A stretch of 24,399 nt of DNA, taken from an uncultured Akkermansia sp. Its GTDB lineage: Bacteria; Verrucomicrobiota; Verrucomicrobiia; Verrucomicrobiales; Akkermansiaceae. Below the pieces are notes generated by a model. The model was not told the origin of the DNA and did not search any database. It worked only from the letters and a program-made list of their open reading frames with translations. Positions 7,705 to 15,723 of the stretch are shown here, in pieces. Location of the stretch: assembly GCA_904501955.1 (NCBI GenBank), contig CAJGCY010000026.1:1-24399 (forward strand). The letters are read 5' to 3'. Position numbers and translations under genes: made by a program. How positions within the stretch are numbered: the stretch's first letter is position 1; each line of letters begins with the position of its first letter.

Positions 7705-9486
7705 TTAATACTTACCGTAAATCGGGCCGAAGTTGGCGCAGGCGCGGAAGTCTGCACCCTCGGGGTCGGCGGTGCCGAAGAGGTCCCAAGCGGCGGGGCG
7801 ATATACCTGCTCCTCCGGTACGTTGTGGGAGTATACCGGGATGCGCAGCATGGAGGCAAGCGTGATGAGGTCTGCACCGATGTGGCCGTAGGTCCAAGCA
7901 CCGTGGTTGGCGCCCATATTGGCCATGACGGTGTATACGTCCTTGAAGCCACCCTTGCCGGTCAGGCGCGGGGCAAACCAAGTGGTCGGCCAACCCGGGT
8001 CCGTGCGCTGGTCGAGCTTGTCATTCACATCCTGCGGCAGGTCGCAAGTCCAGCCTTCCACCACCGTCAGCACGGGGCCCTGACCCTTCACCAAGTTCAT
8101 GCGAATCATCGTGATGGGTACGTTGCCCTTGGACACGAAGTGCAGGGAGTAGCCACCGCCGCGGAAGTACTCGCGGTTGGCCGGGCACCACTCGGAAGCA
8201 CCCATCATGGCCTCGATGTCAGCCTGGGTGGTCTCACCGGTCTTCTTCATGATGGGGGTACCATCGGGTGCGGTGGAGTGCATGTTGCCGTCCAGAGCGG
8301 TGGAGCCGGAGTTGATGAGGTGCATGATGCCGTCCTTGGCAAGGCCTTCCATGGTGTAGCCCGTCACGCGCTTCACGGCAGCGGGGCTCCAGTAGGTGCG
8401 GATGTCGGAGAAGCAAGCTGCGCGACCGGTCAGCTGGTGCAGCAAGAGCATGCAAACGCCGTTCATGGCATCGTTTTCCGTGGCGAAGGGAATAGCCTCA
8501 CGCGGACCGTTCCAGTCGAAGGTGCTGTTGAGGATGGACTCAGCCATGTCGCCGTTCGGGTAGAAGTCCGTCCAGTGGCGCTGACCCTGGAAGCCACCGC
8601 AAATGGCGTTGAAGCCCAAGCCTTCCTCCTCGCGATCGATGGTCTTGAGGTGGGGATTGCCGTGCATCATGTCGCGGAAGATGATGGTCATCAGGATGCT
8701 CTCACGCAGGGTGCGCTCCTTCTCTTCGGGGGAGAGAACGAGGTCGGGGCGGTTGCGATCCGGACCGATCTTCACGTACTTGTCAGCCCACTGCATAGCG
8801 AGCTCGAACTCGGCCTTGTCGTAAATGCCCAGCTCCATGCGGCGGCGAACCTCCGTCATGTCAACGGACTGAACGCGCATGCCCATGTAGCTCTCCCAGA
8901 AGGAGTGGTCAACGATGGACCCGGCAATGCCCATGGAGCAGCCACCGATGGAGAGGTAGCCCTTGCCACGCAGCGTTGCTACGGTAAGACCGGCGCGAGC
9001 GAAGCGAAGAATCTTCTCTGCTACGTCCTCCGGGATGGAGGTATCGTCAGCGTCCTGCACGTCGTGACCGTAGATGGAGAATGCAGGTACACCCTTCTGG
9101 GCGTAGCCGGCGAGAGCTGCAGCCAAGTACACAGCACCGGGACGCTCCGTACCGTTGAAGCCCCAAATGGCTTTCGGCGTGGTGGAGTCGGTCTCGAAGG
9201 TCTCTGTGATGTAGCACCAGCAGGGAGTCACGATGAGGGAGCAACCCACGTTGTTCTCTGCGAACTTCTGGTTGCAGGCAGCGGCCTCAGCAGGACCACC
9301 GATGGTGGTGTCTGCAATCACGCACTTAACGGGCTGGCCGTTAGCGTGAGTTACGTTAGCCTCAATGAGGGCGGCAGCGGCCTTAGCCATGTTCATGGTC
9401 TGGTCTTCCAGAGACTCACGAACGCCGAGGCGGCGGCCATCAATCGTCGGACGAATGCCGATGGTCGGTAATGTATCGTATTTCAT
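7705..9486 (-). CDS. fucI: L-fucose isomerase
   Basis: A 593-residue cytoplasmic isomerase converting L-fucose to L-fuculose, Mn2+-dependent and usually hexameric in the family. It aligns by eye along its whole length with Escherichia coli FucI (591 residues), including the opening IGIRPTIDGRRLGVRESL segment. The metal/catalytic residues even keep the same numbers: Glu337 in ATEND, Asp361 in SDIRTYWSP, and His528 in GANHG. The start at 9486 reproduces the family N-terminus. It lies 30 bases after fucP and 63 bases before fucK on the same strand. There is no Shine-Dalgarno before its ATG. FucI enzymes may also act on D-arabinose, but the fuculokinase and FucP neighbours support fucose. Confidence 0.97.
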   Translation of the reverse strand: MKYDTLPTIGIRPTIDGRRLGVRESLEDQTMNMAKAAAALIEANVTHANGQPVKCVIADTTIGGPAEAAACNQKFAENNVGCSLIVTPCWCYITETFETDSTTPKAIWGFNGTERPGAVYLAAALAGYAQKGVPAFSIYGHDVQDADDTSIPEDVAEKILRFARAGLTVATLRGKGYLSIGGCSMGIAGSIVDHSFWESYMGMRVQSVDMTEVRRRMELGIYDKAEFELAMQWADKYVKIGPDRNRPDLVLSPEEKERTLRESILMTIIFRDMMHGNPHLKTIDREEEGLGFNAICGGFQGQRHWTDFYPNGDMAESILNSTFDWNGPREAIPFATENDAMNGVCMLLLHQLTGRAACFSDIRTYWSPAAVKRVTGYTMEGLAKDGIMHLINSGSTALDGNMHSTAPDGTPIMKKTGETTQADIEAMMGASEWCPANREYFRGGGYSLHFVSKGNVPITMIRMNLVKGQGPVLTVVEGWTCDLPQDVNDKLDQRTDPGWPTTWFAPRLTGKGGFKDVYTVMANMGANHGAWTYGHIGADLITLASMLRIPVYSHNVPEEQVYRPAAWDLFGTADPEGADFRACANFGPIYGKY

Positions 9487-9516
9487 AATGTTATGATGGT
9501 TGAATGTTTGGGGAAA

Positions 9517-11064
9517 TTATTTGTTCTCTGTGTTCAGCGGCTTGCGGAACATCAGGCTGTACAGGAGTACCACGCCGAAGCAGATGGCAGGCACAATGAA
9601 GGAAGCGCGAACGGCCAAGTCAGAGGTCTTGAGCTCTGCATCCCAGGTAGCGTCGAAGCCGGATACGAGACCGAACCAGATGCTTTCGGTGCTCTCAATG
9701 ATGCCACCCATCCACGGTGTGATGATGGCGCCTCCGAGAATGGCCATGATGAGGCCTGCCGCACCGAGCTTGACAACGCGGTTGTCAAGGCCACCGAGGG
9801 CAATGCCGTAAATGGTCGGGAACATCAAGCTCATGCCACCGGAAATCAGAATGAGGCAGAGCACATTGGCGGAGAAGGGAAGACCGCCCACCGTGAAGAG
9901 TACATCACTGGGCAGGTACATAGTGCCGGCGCAGCAGGCAATGGCGATAATGGCGAAAAGTGCCATCATGTCGGCCGGGTTGAACTTCTTCATGTAGTAG
10001 GTAGCAACCCAACGGCAGAGGATGAAGAGGATAAGGGAAATCAAGTAATACGTAGCAGCTACGTCAGAGCTGAGCCCGAGTTGCTTGCAGCAGTACTTGT
10101 TCAGCCATGTCCAAGCGGCAATCTGCACGCCTACATAGAAGAACTGGGCTACTACGCCCATCCAGTAGCGGGGGATGCTCAGCAAGGCGCAGAGCATGCT
10201 GCGGTAGTTCTTAATCAGCAAAGTGAAGATGATGGGACCAACCATAACGGTCAGCAACTGGCACACCATGTTGCCCCAAATGCCCGGGTCCTCACAGGTG
10301 TAGTTGATAGCCATCAAAATGCCAACGGGGATGGCAATGCACAGCATGTACAGCCCAATGAGTGCGGGCTTGCTCATGCCGGTCTTCATGGAGTCGTCTT
10401 GCTCAGGCATCACGTACTGCTCGGAAGCCCCCTCAGGTGCCTTGTAGCGTACGAAGAAGAACCAAATGACCGCAGCAACGGCAATCAAGCCCACATAGGG
10501 TACGCATACCCAGAAGAGCTGCACGGCCTGGCTATTGCCCTCCAAGTTAGCCAAAATGGCGTATTTTGCCAAGAAAATACCGGCCAAAGAGCCCACGGGG
10601 TTGAAAGCTTGCGCGAAATTGAGTCGGCGAACAGCTGTTTTCTCCGGCCCGAGTGAAAGCACGTACGGGTTACAGCTGGTTTCCAAGATGGAGAGACCGC
10701 CCGCCAGAATGAAAATGCCTAACAGGTAAAGGTCAAAGCTTTGCGCGATACAAGCCGGTATGTAAATCAGCGCGCCGAGAATGTAGAATCCCAAGCCTGC
10801 CAGCACGCCGGTCTTGTATGAAAACTCCTCCACCATCATGGCAGCAAAAATAGCCAAAACGGCGTAAGCGCCGTAGAATGAAATCTGCACGCCTGCGGAT
10901 TCGGAGGGTTTAATGCCGAATATGGTTTCAAACGCCGGTACCAAGTTATCCGTCATGTTGTTCAGCAAGCCCCACAGCGCAAAGCACGCTACGAGCATGA
11001 AAAACACAGTGCGGAAACGGCGCGGCACAACTGGTGTCAAATCGCCTGTTACGTTTTTGCTCAT
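9517..11064 (-). CDS. fucP: L-fucose:H+ symporter (MFS)
   Basis: A 515-residue major-facilitator permease with about 12 membrane helices. It resembles Escherichia coli FucP. The NNMTDNLVPAF segment in helix 1 carries Asp39, and GGLSILETSCNPYV in helix 4 carries Glu128; these correspond to the two acidic residues essential for proton-coupled fucose transport in FucP. It is about 75 residues longer than the E. coli protein, mainly in the central cytoplasmic region and middle helices. It is the first gene of the fucose operon, with a good promoter ending only 9 bases before the ATG. Related FGHS-family members can carry other sugars, but fucI and fucK downstream make fucose the best call. Confidence 0.93.
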   Translation of the reverse strand: MSKNVTGDLTPVVPRRFRTVFFMLVACFALWGLLNNMTDNLVPAFETIFGIKPSESAGVQISFYGAYAVLAIFAAMMVEEFSYKTGVLAGLGFYILGALIYIPACIAQSFDLYLLGIFILAGGLSILETSCNPYVLSLGPEKTAVRRLNFAQAFNPVGSLAGIFLAKYAILANLEGNSQAVQLFWVCVPYVGLIAVAAVIWFFFVRYKAPEGASEQYVMPEQDDSMKTGMSKPALIGLYMLCIAIPVGILMAINYTCEDPGIWGNMVCQLLTVMVGPIIFTLLIKNYRSMLCALLSIPRYWMGVVAQFFYVGVQIAAWTWLNKYCCKQLGLSSDVAATYYLISLILFILCRWVATYYMKKFNPADMMALFAIIAIACCAGTMYLPSDVLFTVGGLPFSANVLCLILISGGMSLMFPTIYGIALGGLDNRVVKLGAAGLIMAILGGAIITPWMGGIIESTESIWFGLVSGFDATWDAELKTSDLAVRASFIVPAICFGVVLLYSLMFRKPLNTENK

Positions 11065-11073
11065 ACGATAAAT

Positions 11074-11101
11074 AGAGTATCACTATACCCTGCCAAGTCA
11101 A
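11074..11101 (-). promoter_or_regulatory. Promoter of the fucose operon, near-leaderless
   Basis: Read on the minus strand: TTGACT (11101-11096), a 16-base spacer, then TACTCT (11079-11074) with an extended -10 TG one base before it. Only 9 bases separate the -10 from the fucP ATG (11064), so the expected transcript has a leader of a few bases at most. No regulator gene or clear operator is seen nearby. Confidence 0.6.
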
Positions 11102-11140
11102 GCATGAAATCCATACTCGGCAGCAAAATCAGGAAAAAGC

Positions 11141-11169
11141 TTGCTATGGGCGCGTAAATAGGGTATTAT
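11141..11169 (+). promoter_or_regulatory. Promoter of ugd
   Basis: TTGCTA (11141-11146) and TATTAT (11164-11169) with an ideal 17-base spacer. The predicted start is about 15 bases before the ugd ATG at 11192. It is divergent from the fucP promoter, about 40 bases apart. Confidence 0.6.
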
Positions 11170-11191
11170 CCAAGCGTATTCACTATTTGTC

Positions 11192-12511
11192 ATGAATCTT
11201 GCCATTATCGGAACGGGCTACGTAGGACTTACAACCGGCACATGTTTTGCGGAGGTTGGACACAATGTTGTATGCGTTGATAACAATCAAAGCAAGGTAG
11301 AGATGTTGCAGGAGGGGCGAGTCCCCATCTTTGAGCCCGATTTGGAGGAGATGATTCAATCCAACGTATCGGCCGGCCGCCTGTCTTTTACGACGGACTT
11401 GGCCAAAGCCGTGCAGGAAAGTGAAATTATTTTTATCGCGGTGCCCACCCCTCCCCACGATGATGGTTCCGTGGATCTCTCATATATTGAAGCTGTTTCG
11501 CATGAAATTGCGGATGTCCTCACCCCGGAAATAGGGTACCGTATCGTGGTGGATAAATCTACAGTCCCCGTCAGCACCGGTAGCAAAGTGTACCAGGTGA
11601 TTGCGCGCTATGCCAAGGGGGATGTGGATGTGGACGTTGTGTCTAACCCCGAGTTCTTACGTGAGGGTAGCGCCGTGGCGGATTTGATGAATCCTGACCG
11701 CGTGGTCATCGGGGCGGATTCTCAGCGCGCTATGGACCTCATGAAGCGCGTGTACCAGCCGTTTAACGCCCCCATTGTGGAGGTGGATTTGCATTCTGCC
11801 GAGCTCATTAAGCACGCCGCAAACTCATTCTTGGCGCTCAAGATTTCCTACATTAATGCCGTATCTGCCGTGTGCGAAAAAGCCGGGGCGGATGTGGAGC
11901 TCGTGGCTCAGGGTATAGGAATGGATAAGCGCATTTCGCGCCATTTCCTCAATGCCGGCTTGGGGTATGGCGGTTCCTGTTTCCCGAAAGATGTGAAGGG
12001 CTTTATCAATGTGGCAGAGCAGCTCGGCGCGCCCATGCAGCTGCTCAAGGAGGTGGAGTCGATTAATGAAAAGCAGTTGGAACGCTTCCTCGGCCGTATC
12101 CGTAAGAAACTTTGGGTCTTGCGCAATAAGCGTATTGCTGTATGGGGCATAGCCTTCAAGCAGAATACGGATGATGTGCGAGAATCCGTAGCCGTGAAAC
12201 TTATTAAGCGCCTTTGTGATGAGGGGGCTATTGTCACCGCTTATGACCCCAAGGCTGCCCAAACCGGGGCTGCTGCGTTGGAAGGATACAAAGTCAACAT
12301 TGTGGATGACATGTATGAATGCGCTCGCGATGCAGAGGTGCTCGTGGTCGCTACGGAATGGAAGCAATTTGCCATGGCAAACCTTGTGAAAGTTCGCGAG
12401 CTGATGCGCTTGCCCATTATTTTTGACGGCCGTAACCTGCTGCACGGTGAGAACGCTCTTCACGCCGGCTTCGAATACCACTCCATCGGTCGCAAGACCC
12501 TCAGACCGTGA
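11192..12511 (+). CDS. ugd: UDP-glucose 6-dehydrogenase
   Basis: A 439-residue cytoplasmic enzyme oxidising UDP-glucose to UDP-glucuronate with two NAD+. Visible features are the Rossmann motif GTGYVG at residues 7-12, the AVPTPP segment (83-88), NPEFLREGSA (152-161), the lysine-containing LIKHAANSFLA helix (205-215), and the catalytic Cys263 in GYGGSCFPKD. The length is typical of the short bacterial UGD/UDP-mannose dehydrogenase family. The PTPP, NPEFLREG and GGSCFPKD blocks favour UDP-glucose over GDP-mannose. The product feeds glucuronate-containing surface polysaccharides or nucleotide-sugar interconversion. It is monocistronic, with its own promoter, and convergent with the phosphoethanolamine transferase gene after only 17 bases. 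Confidence 0.94.
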   Translation: MNLAIIGTGYVGLTTGTCFAEVGHNVVCVDNNQSKVEMLQEGRVPIFEPDLEEMIQSNVSAGRLSFTTDLAKAVQESEIIFIAVPTPPHDDGSVDLSYIEAVSHEIADVLTPEIGYRIVVDKSTVPVSTGSKVYQVIARYAKGDVDVDVVSNPEFLREGSAVADLMNPDRVVIGADSQRAMDLMKRVYQPFNAPIVEVDLHSAELIKHAANSFLALKISYINAVSAVCEKAGADVELVAQGIGMDKRISRHFLNAGLGYGGSCFPKDVKGFINVAEQLGAPMQLLKEVESINEKQLERFLGRIRKKLWVLRNKRIAVWGIAFKQNTDDVRESVAVKLIKRLCDEGAIVTAYDPKAAQTGAAALEGYKVNIVDDMYECARDAEVLVVATEWKQFAMANLVKVRELMRLPIIFDGRNLLHGENALHAGFEYHSIGRKTLRP

Positions 12512-12528
12512 AAAGGAACAGACAATAG

Positions 12529-14205
12529 TTAATTGTCAGAGCCGTCTGATGGTGCTATCGTCATATCCAGTTCAGGGACTTGGATATCAGACGCAATTCC
12601 ACCCATTGAAATAATGGTGTGGTAAATATGTTCAAATGTGGTAAAACGTGGTGCGTTCGCTCGCAATGCGTTTATGACCTCTGGATGTTGAGTCGCATAT
12701 GCATCCGAGTACCAAATGAATGCACATACGTGTGTTTGTTCTTTTGCCGTGCTCGCTCCTCCATGTCCGTGGCGTCCGTGTTCTCCGAATGATTCTCCAT
12801 GGTCGGAGGTAAATATCATAATGGCACTGCTCGATTTGAGTGATTCAATTACGGCGTGTACGGTTGCGTCTATGTCCAGAATGGCATTGTCATATTTATC
12901 AATGGACCGAGACGTGCCGAAGGGGGTAGATGTCGAATTATATGGCATATGACCGGCTCCATCTTCCATCAGAATAAACTTGGAACCCTTATGTGTTCGG
13001 AGAATGGTAGCTATAGTTTCTTTGTATTCATTTGGTGATGCCGGTCTTGAATATAAGGGGGCCTGTTCTCTCAATATTGGAGATATGAGAGGCGTATTAT
13101 ACCATTGCCCTTCTGTGTTTTTTCCAACGACTAAAACACTTTTATAATTATGTTTGTTGAAAATATCTATAAATGAAGTATGTGTAGGTTGTGCTCTGTT
13201 CCCCAAAGAAGTCGTTAATAATGAATACACGCTTGCTATAGTGTGTGTAGCATCGCTGTGCATGTTCTGTAAATTAATAATGTTCGTTTCTTTTGATAAT
13301 AAAGGTAAAGTGTTTCTGCTGTAACCATTCATGGGGCTGTGATCTGCTCTGAATGATTCGCCGATATATAGAACAATTGATTCATCGCAGCTTTCCCAAG
13401 TCCGATGAGAAGATATTGTTGCCGAGTTAATGAGTTGGGGGGGATTGTAGTATGATGTTATGGCTTTGATGAAAAGCTCTGTTTTTCTGATAGGCTGATA
13501 CATTTTATAAAAACAGTTGTGTTGGGTGTCGTCATTAATCAGCGAGTGAGTTACTTCGTGTTCGCTTCTGACCGTGGGCATGTACAAGTAATGCGGGTGT
13601 TTTTCGATAATCGGCTTTACTGAGTACGCTGCGAGTGACGGTGCAGTTAATTTAATCGTGTGAGGGATAATGAAGAGAGTGCCGATGGTTAATAAATGGA
13701 AAAAGATGTGTGAAATAGTAGAGCGGTTGATTGCGTATAATTTTCTGAATATATATACACCGAAAGTAACGGTAATTATAAAAAATAAAAAAAGCGCTGA
13801 TGACCGTAGATTAACGTAGTTTCCAGCTTCGGTCGCCGTGGTATTTAGGATGGCTACTGTTAACTCTTCTAATTCTGCTCCATAGCGCGTTTCTCCATAA
13901 TAAATGGTAAACTGAATAAGACTTATTATGGGAAAAATTAGGTATGCAAAAACTTTAGAACGTCTTACCAGTTGTAAACATGTGAACCAAAAAGAACAGA
14001 ATATACATAATGAACACAAGATATAGGGAATATTGCTTATGATGCAGATATTTCCCTTGATTGCGTCATGCAGTATCTCTGAGCGATCTATGAAAAATGC
14101 AATTAGAATGGATAAGATGATAATTGATGTATTGGCACCAAGTTTTGTTTGCAGTGTTGATTTAACCTTGCTTATATGTTTCGTGAGATGCGCGATAGGC
14201 GACAT
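12529..14205 (-). CDS. Phosphoethanolamine transferase-like membrane sulfatase-fold enzyme
   Basis: A 558-residue protein with about five N-terminal membrane segments (residues ~25-185) and a periplasmic alkaline phosphatase/sulfatase-fold domain. The family moves phosphoethanolamine from phosphatidylethanolamine to lipid A or other surface glycans. Visible motifs are GESFRADHSPMNGYSRNTLP with Glu283 as a metal ligand, DATHTIASV with Thr320 as the likely nucleophile, and FTSDHGESFGEHGRHGHG with Asp468 and His469 as ligands. This is the EptA/CptA-type arrangement; which acceptor is used cannot be decided. The DNA is strikingly AT-rich (15 G+C in 13741-13800, against 39 in 22501-22560), unlike its neighbours, suggesting transfer. 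It follows folE2 by 78 bases; a weak TTGAAT element precedes the ATG. Confidence 0.86.
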   Translation of the reverse strand: MSPIAHLTKHISKVKSTLQTKLGANTSIIILSILIAFFIDRSEILHDAIKGNICIISNIPYILCSLCIFCSFWFTCLQLVRRSKVFAYLIFPIISLIQFTIYYGETRYGAELEELTVAILNTTATEAGNYVNLRSSALFLFFIITVTFGVYIFRKLYAINRSTISHIFFHLLTIGTLFIIPHTIKLTAPSLAAYSVKPIIEKHPHYLYMPTVRSEHEVTHSLINDDTQHNCFYKMYQPIRKTELFIKAITSYYNPPQLINSATISSHRTWESCDESIVLYIGESFRADHSPMNGYSRNTLPLLSKETNIINLQNMHSDATHTIASVYSLLTTSLGNRAQPTHTSFIDIFNKHNYKSVLVVGKNTEGQWYNTPLISPILREQAPLYSRPASPNEYKETIATILRTHKGSKFILMEDGAGHMPYNSTSTPFGTSRSIDKYDNAILDIDATVHAVIESLKSSSAIMIFTSDHGESFGEHGRHGHGGASTAKEQTHVCAFIWYSDAYATQHPEVINALRANAPRFTTFEHIYHTIISMGGIASDIQVPELDMTIAPSDGSDN

Positions 14206-14283
14206 AATAGAGCAGTTGTTGAGTTTGATTATTCAAGTAGCCAGTAGGTTGAAGCTCTCCGTATTTATAATATACACGAGAAA

Positions 14284-15072
14284 TTACCTAATCGTACGCT
14301 CAATGCAGGCGTAGGCGTTGTGGTTGTGGATGGATTCGAAGTTCTCGGCTTCGACTCTGTACCAAGAGAAAGCGTTGTAGCGCTCGGTGGCGAGGGCGAC
14401 ATTGCGGACGAGGTCTTCCACAAAGACCGGGTTGTCATACGCCTTGTCCGTTACGTATTTCTCATCCGGGCGCTTGAGGAGGCTGTATACCTGGCAGCTG
14501 GCGCACTCTTCAACGAGGTCGATGAGGTCTTCAATCCACACGGCTGCACCGGAGAAACGTACGGAGTACGTGACGATGCCGCGTTGGTTGTGAGCCCCTT
14601 TGTCGCTCATGGCCTTGGAGCAGGGGCAAAGGGTGGTTACCGGCACTTTGATGGTAAGGGTAAATGTGCCGGGTTGATTACGAATGGAGTCAATTTCGAA
14701 CCGTACATCGTAATCCATCATGCCCTCCATCCCGCTGACGGGGGCTTTTTTGAGGCGGAAGAAAGGGAATTCGATTTCCACGCGCGCTCTCTGCGCAGGG
14801 AGCTTGCGCAGAAGGCTGGAGGGAAGGCGCACGGCGGAGTGAACATCCAAGTAGCGGCGGTGTTCGTGCAGAGCCTCCACAAAGCGGCTCATGTGCGTTC
14901 CTTTGTATTCCTCCGGCAGGTCCACCATGAGCGCCAAAGTGGCAACGGTGGATTGTGTTCTGTTTTCCTTGTCGCTGACGATGATGGGGTAGCGAACATC
15001 ACGCACGCCTACCCGATCAATGGAAATCTGGCGGGTGTCTCGCTCGTTTTGCGTGTCTTTAAGTTCCTTCAT
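14284..15072 (-). CDS. folE2: GTP cyclohydrolase I, FolE2 type (GCYH-IB)
   Basis: A 262-residue enzyme converting GTP to 7,8-dihydroneopterin triphosphate, the first step of folate and, in many bacteria, queuosine synthesis. It is FolE2 by length (about 260) and by the PVTTLCPCSKAMSDKGAHNQR block, with Cys149 at the metal site and His161 nearby, plus the VEDLVRN segment toward the C-terminus. FolE2 works with metals other than zinc, unlike FolE, and is often induced by zinc shortage through Zur. The ATG at 15072 (MKELKD) gives the family length; the in-frame extension upstream overlaps the rpsR terminator. It follows the rpsR terminator, so it probably has its own promoter, which I could not define. 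Confidence 0.93.
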   Translation of the reverse strand: MKELKDTQNERDTRQISIDRVGVRDVRYPIIVSDKENRTQSTVATLALMVDLPEEYKGTHMSRFVEALHEHRRYLDVHSAVRLPSSLLRKLPAQRARVEIEFPFFRLKKAPVSGMEGMMDYDVRFEIDSIRNQPGTFTLTIKVPVTTLCPCSKAMSDKGAHNQRGIVTYSVRFSGAAVWIEDLIDLVEECASCQVYSLLKRPDEKYVTDKAYDNPVFVEDLVRNVALATERYNAFSWYRVEAENFESIHNHNAYACIERTIR

Positions 15073-15133
15073 GTGATGGAAAATCAGTGAAACGCCAAGG
15101 GAAACAAGGTGAAAAGGCTCGAGTGGCAGTGCC

Positions 15134-15181
15134 AAAAACAAAACGGAGGGAGCTTGTATGCAAAAGCGCACAAGCCCCCTC
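15134..15181 (-). terminator. Intrinsic terminator of the dksA-like/rpmG/rpsR operon
   Basis: Read on the minus strand: GAGGGGGCTTGT (15181-15170), a 12-base loop, then ACAAGCTCCCTC (15157-15146) with one G-T wobble, followed by CGTTTTGTTTTT (15145-15134). It lies about 50 bases after the rpsR stop and separates the ribosomal genes from folE2. Confidence 0.88.
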
Positions 15182-15232
15182 TATTTTATCAACGACACTC
15201 TGCCGTCGAGAAGTCCTCCATAATGAGGGAAA

Positions 15233-15478
15233 TCAGGGGAGCAGGTTCACGGCACGAGCGCGGCGAATCTCGCGCGTGATCTTGCGGTGCATCTTAGCGG
15301 AAACACCTGTCACGCGGCGGGGAAGAATCTTGCCCGTCTCGGAAGTGAACTTGGAAAGGAACTCGGGGTTGCACATATCGACAGCACCGGCGGGGATGTC
15401 AATGCGGCGACGCGGCATTGTCTTGTTGCAGGTGCGGAAACGGATACGACGCTCAACGCTCTTGAATTCTGTAATCAT
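15233..15478 (-). CDS. rpsR: 30S ribosomal protein bS18
   Basis: An 81-residue basic ribosomal protein of the small subunit that pairs with bS6 on 16S rRNA. The diagnostic block SETGKILPRRVTGVSAKMHRKI, followed by the arginine-rich REIRRARAVNLLP end, is unmistakable S18. Two cysteines (17 and 36) are present but not as a CxxC pair, so this is not a clear zinc-ribbon form. Third gene in the order dksA-like, rpmG, rpsR, with 26 bases between rpmG stop and its ATG. There is no Shine-Dalgarno. The rpsF or rplI neighbours common in other bacteria are absent here. Confidence 0.95.
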   Translation of the reverse strand: MITEFKSVERRIRFRTCNKTMPRRRIDIPAGAVDMCNPEFLSKFTSETGKILPRRVTGVSAKMHRKITREIRRARAVNLLP

Positions 15479-15511
15479 AATGCTGAAAGGTGAACTGGTG
15501 TGCTATGAGGT

Positions 15512-15685
15512 TTAGCGCATCTCGCGGTGAAGAGTGCGGCGCTTGAGGTAGGGGTTAAACTTAACCTTCTCCAGACGACCGGGGGTACGCTGGCTCTTCT
15601 TGTTACGAGTGGTGACGTAGCGAGAGGGGGTCTTACCCTCTGCCTTGGCCTCTGTGCATTCCAGGATGATGATATCTCTAGGCAT
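15512..15685 (-). CDS. rpmG: 50S ribosomal protein bL33
   Basis: A 57-residue basic protein starting MPRDIIILECTEAKAEGK and containing SRYVTTRNKK and FNPYLKRRTLHREMR, which is diagnostic of bL33. It has only one cysteine, so it is the zinc-free (C-minus) version; zinc-binding L33 has two CxxC pairs. Such zinc-free copies are normal in many Gram-negatives but are also a hallmark of zinc-starvation paralogs. It lies 38 bases after the dksA-like gene and before rpsR on the same strand. Confidence 0.95.
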   Translation of the reverse strand: MPRDIIILECTEAKAEGKTPSRYVTTRNKKSQRTPGRLEKVKFNPYLKRRTLHREMR

Positions 15686-15723
15686 ATTTGTAATGTTGTT
15701 GACTTGCGGGCGCCTATTCTACA

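Noticed and set aside
7825..9471. Long open frame (548 codons) on the plus strand
   Set aside because: It lies wholly antisense to fucI, whose catalytic residues and full-length similarity are clear. The translated sequence is His/Val/Gly-rich and resembles no family.
9493..10656. Open frame of 387 codons on the plus strand
   Set aside because: Antisense to fucP; low-complexity, very hydrophilic translation with no recognisable domain.
12521..12537. GACAAT/ATTGTC mini-palindrome between ugd and the phosphoethanolamine transferase gene
   Set aside because: Only a 6-bp AT-rich stem, no T tract; too weak to call a terminator.
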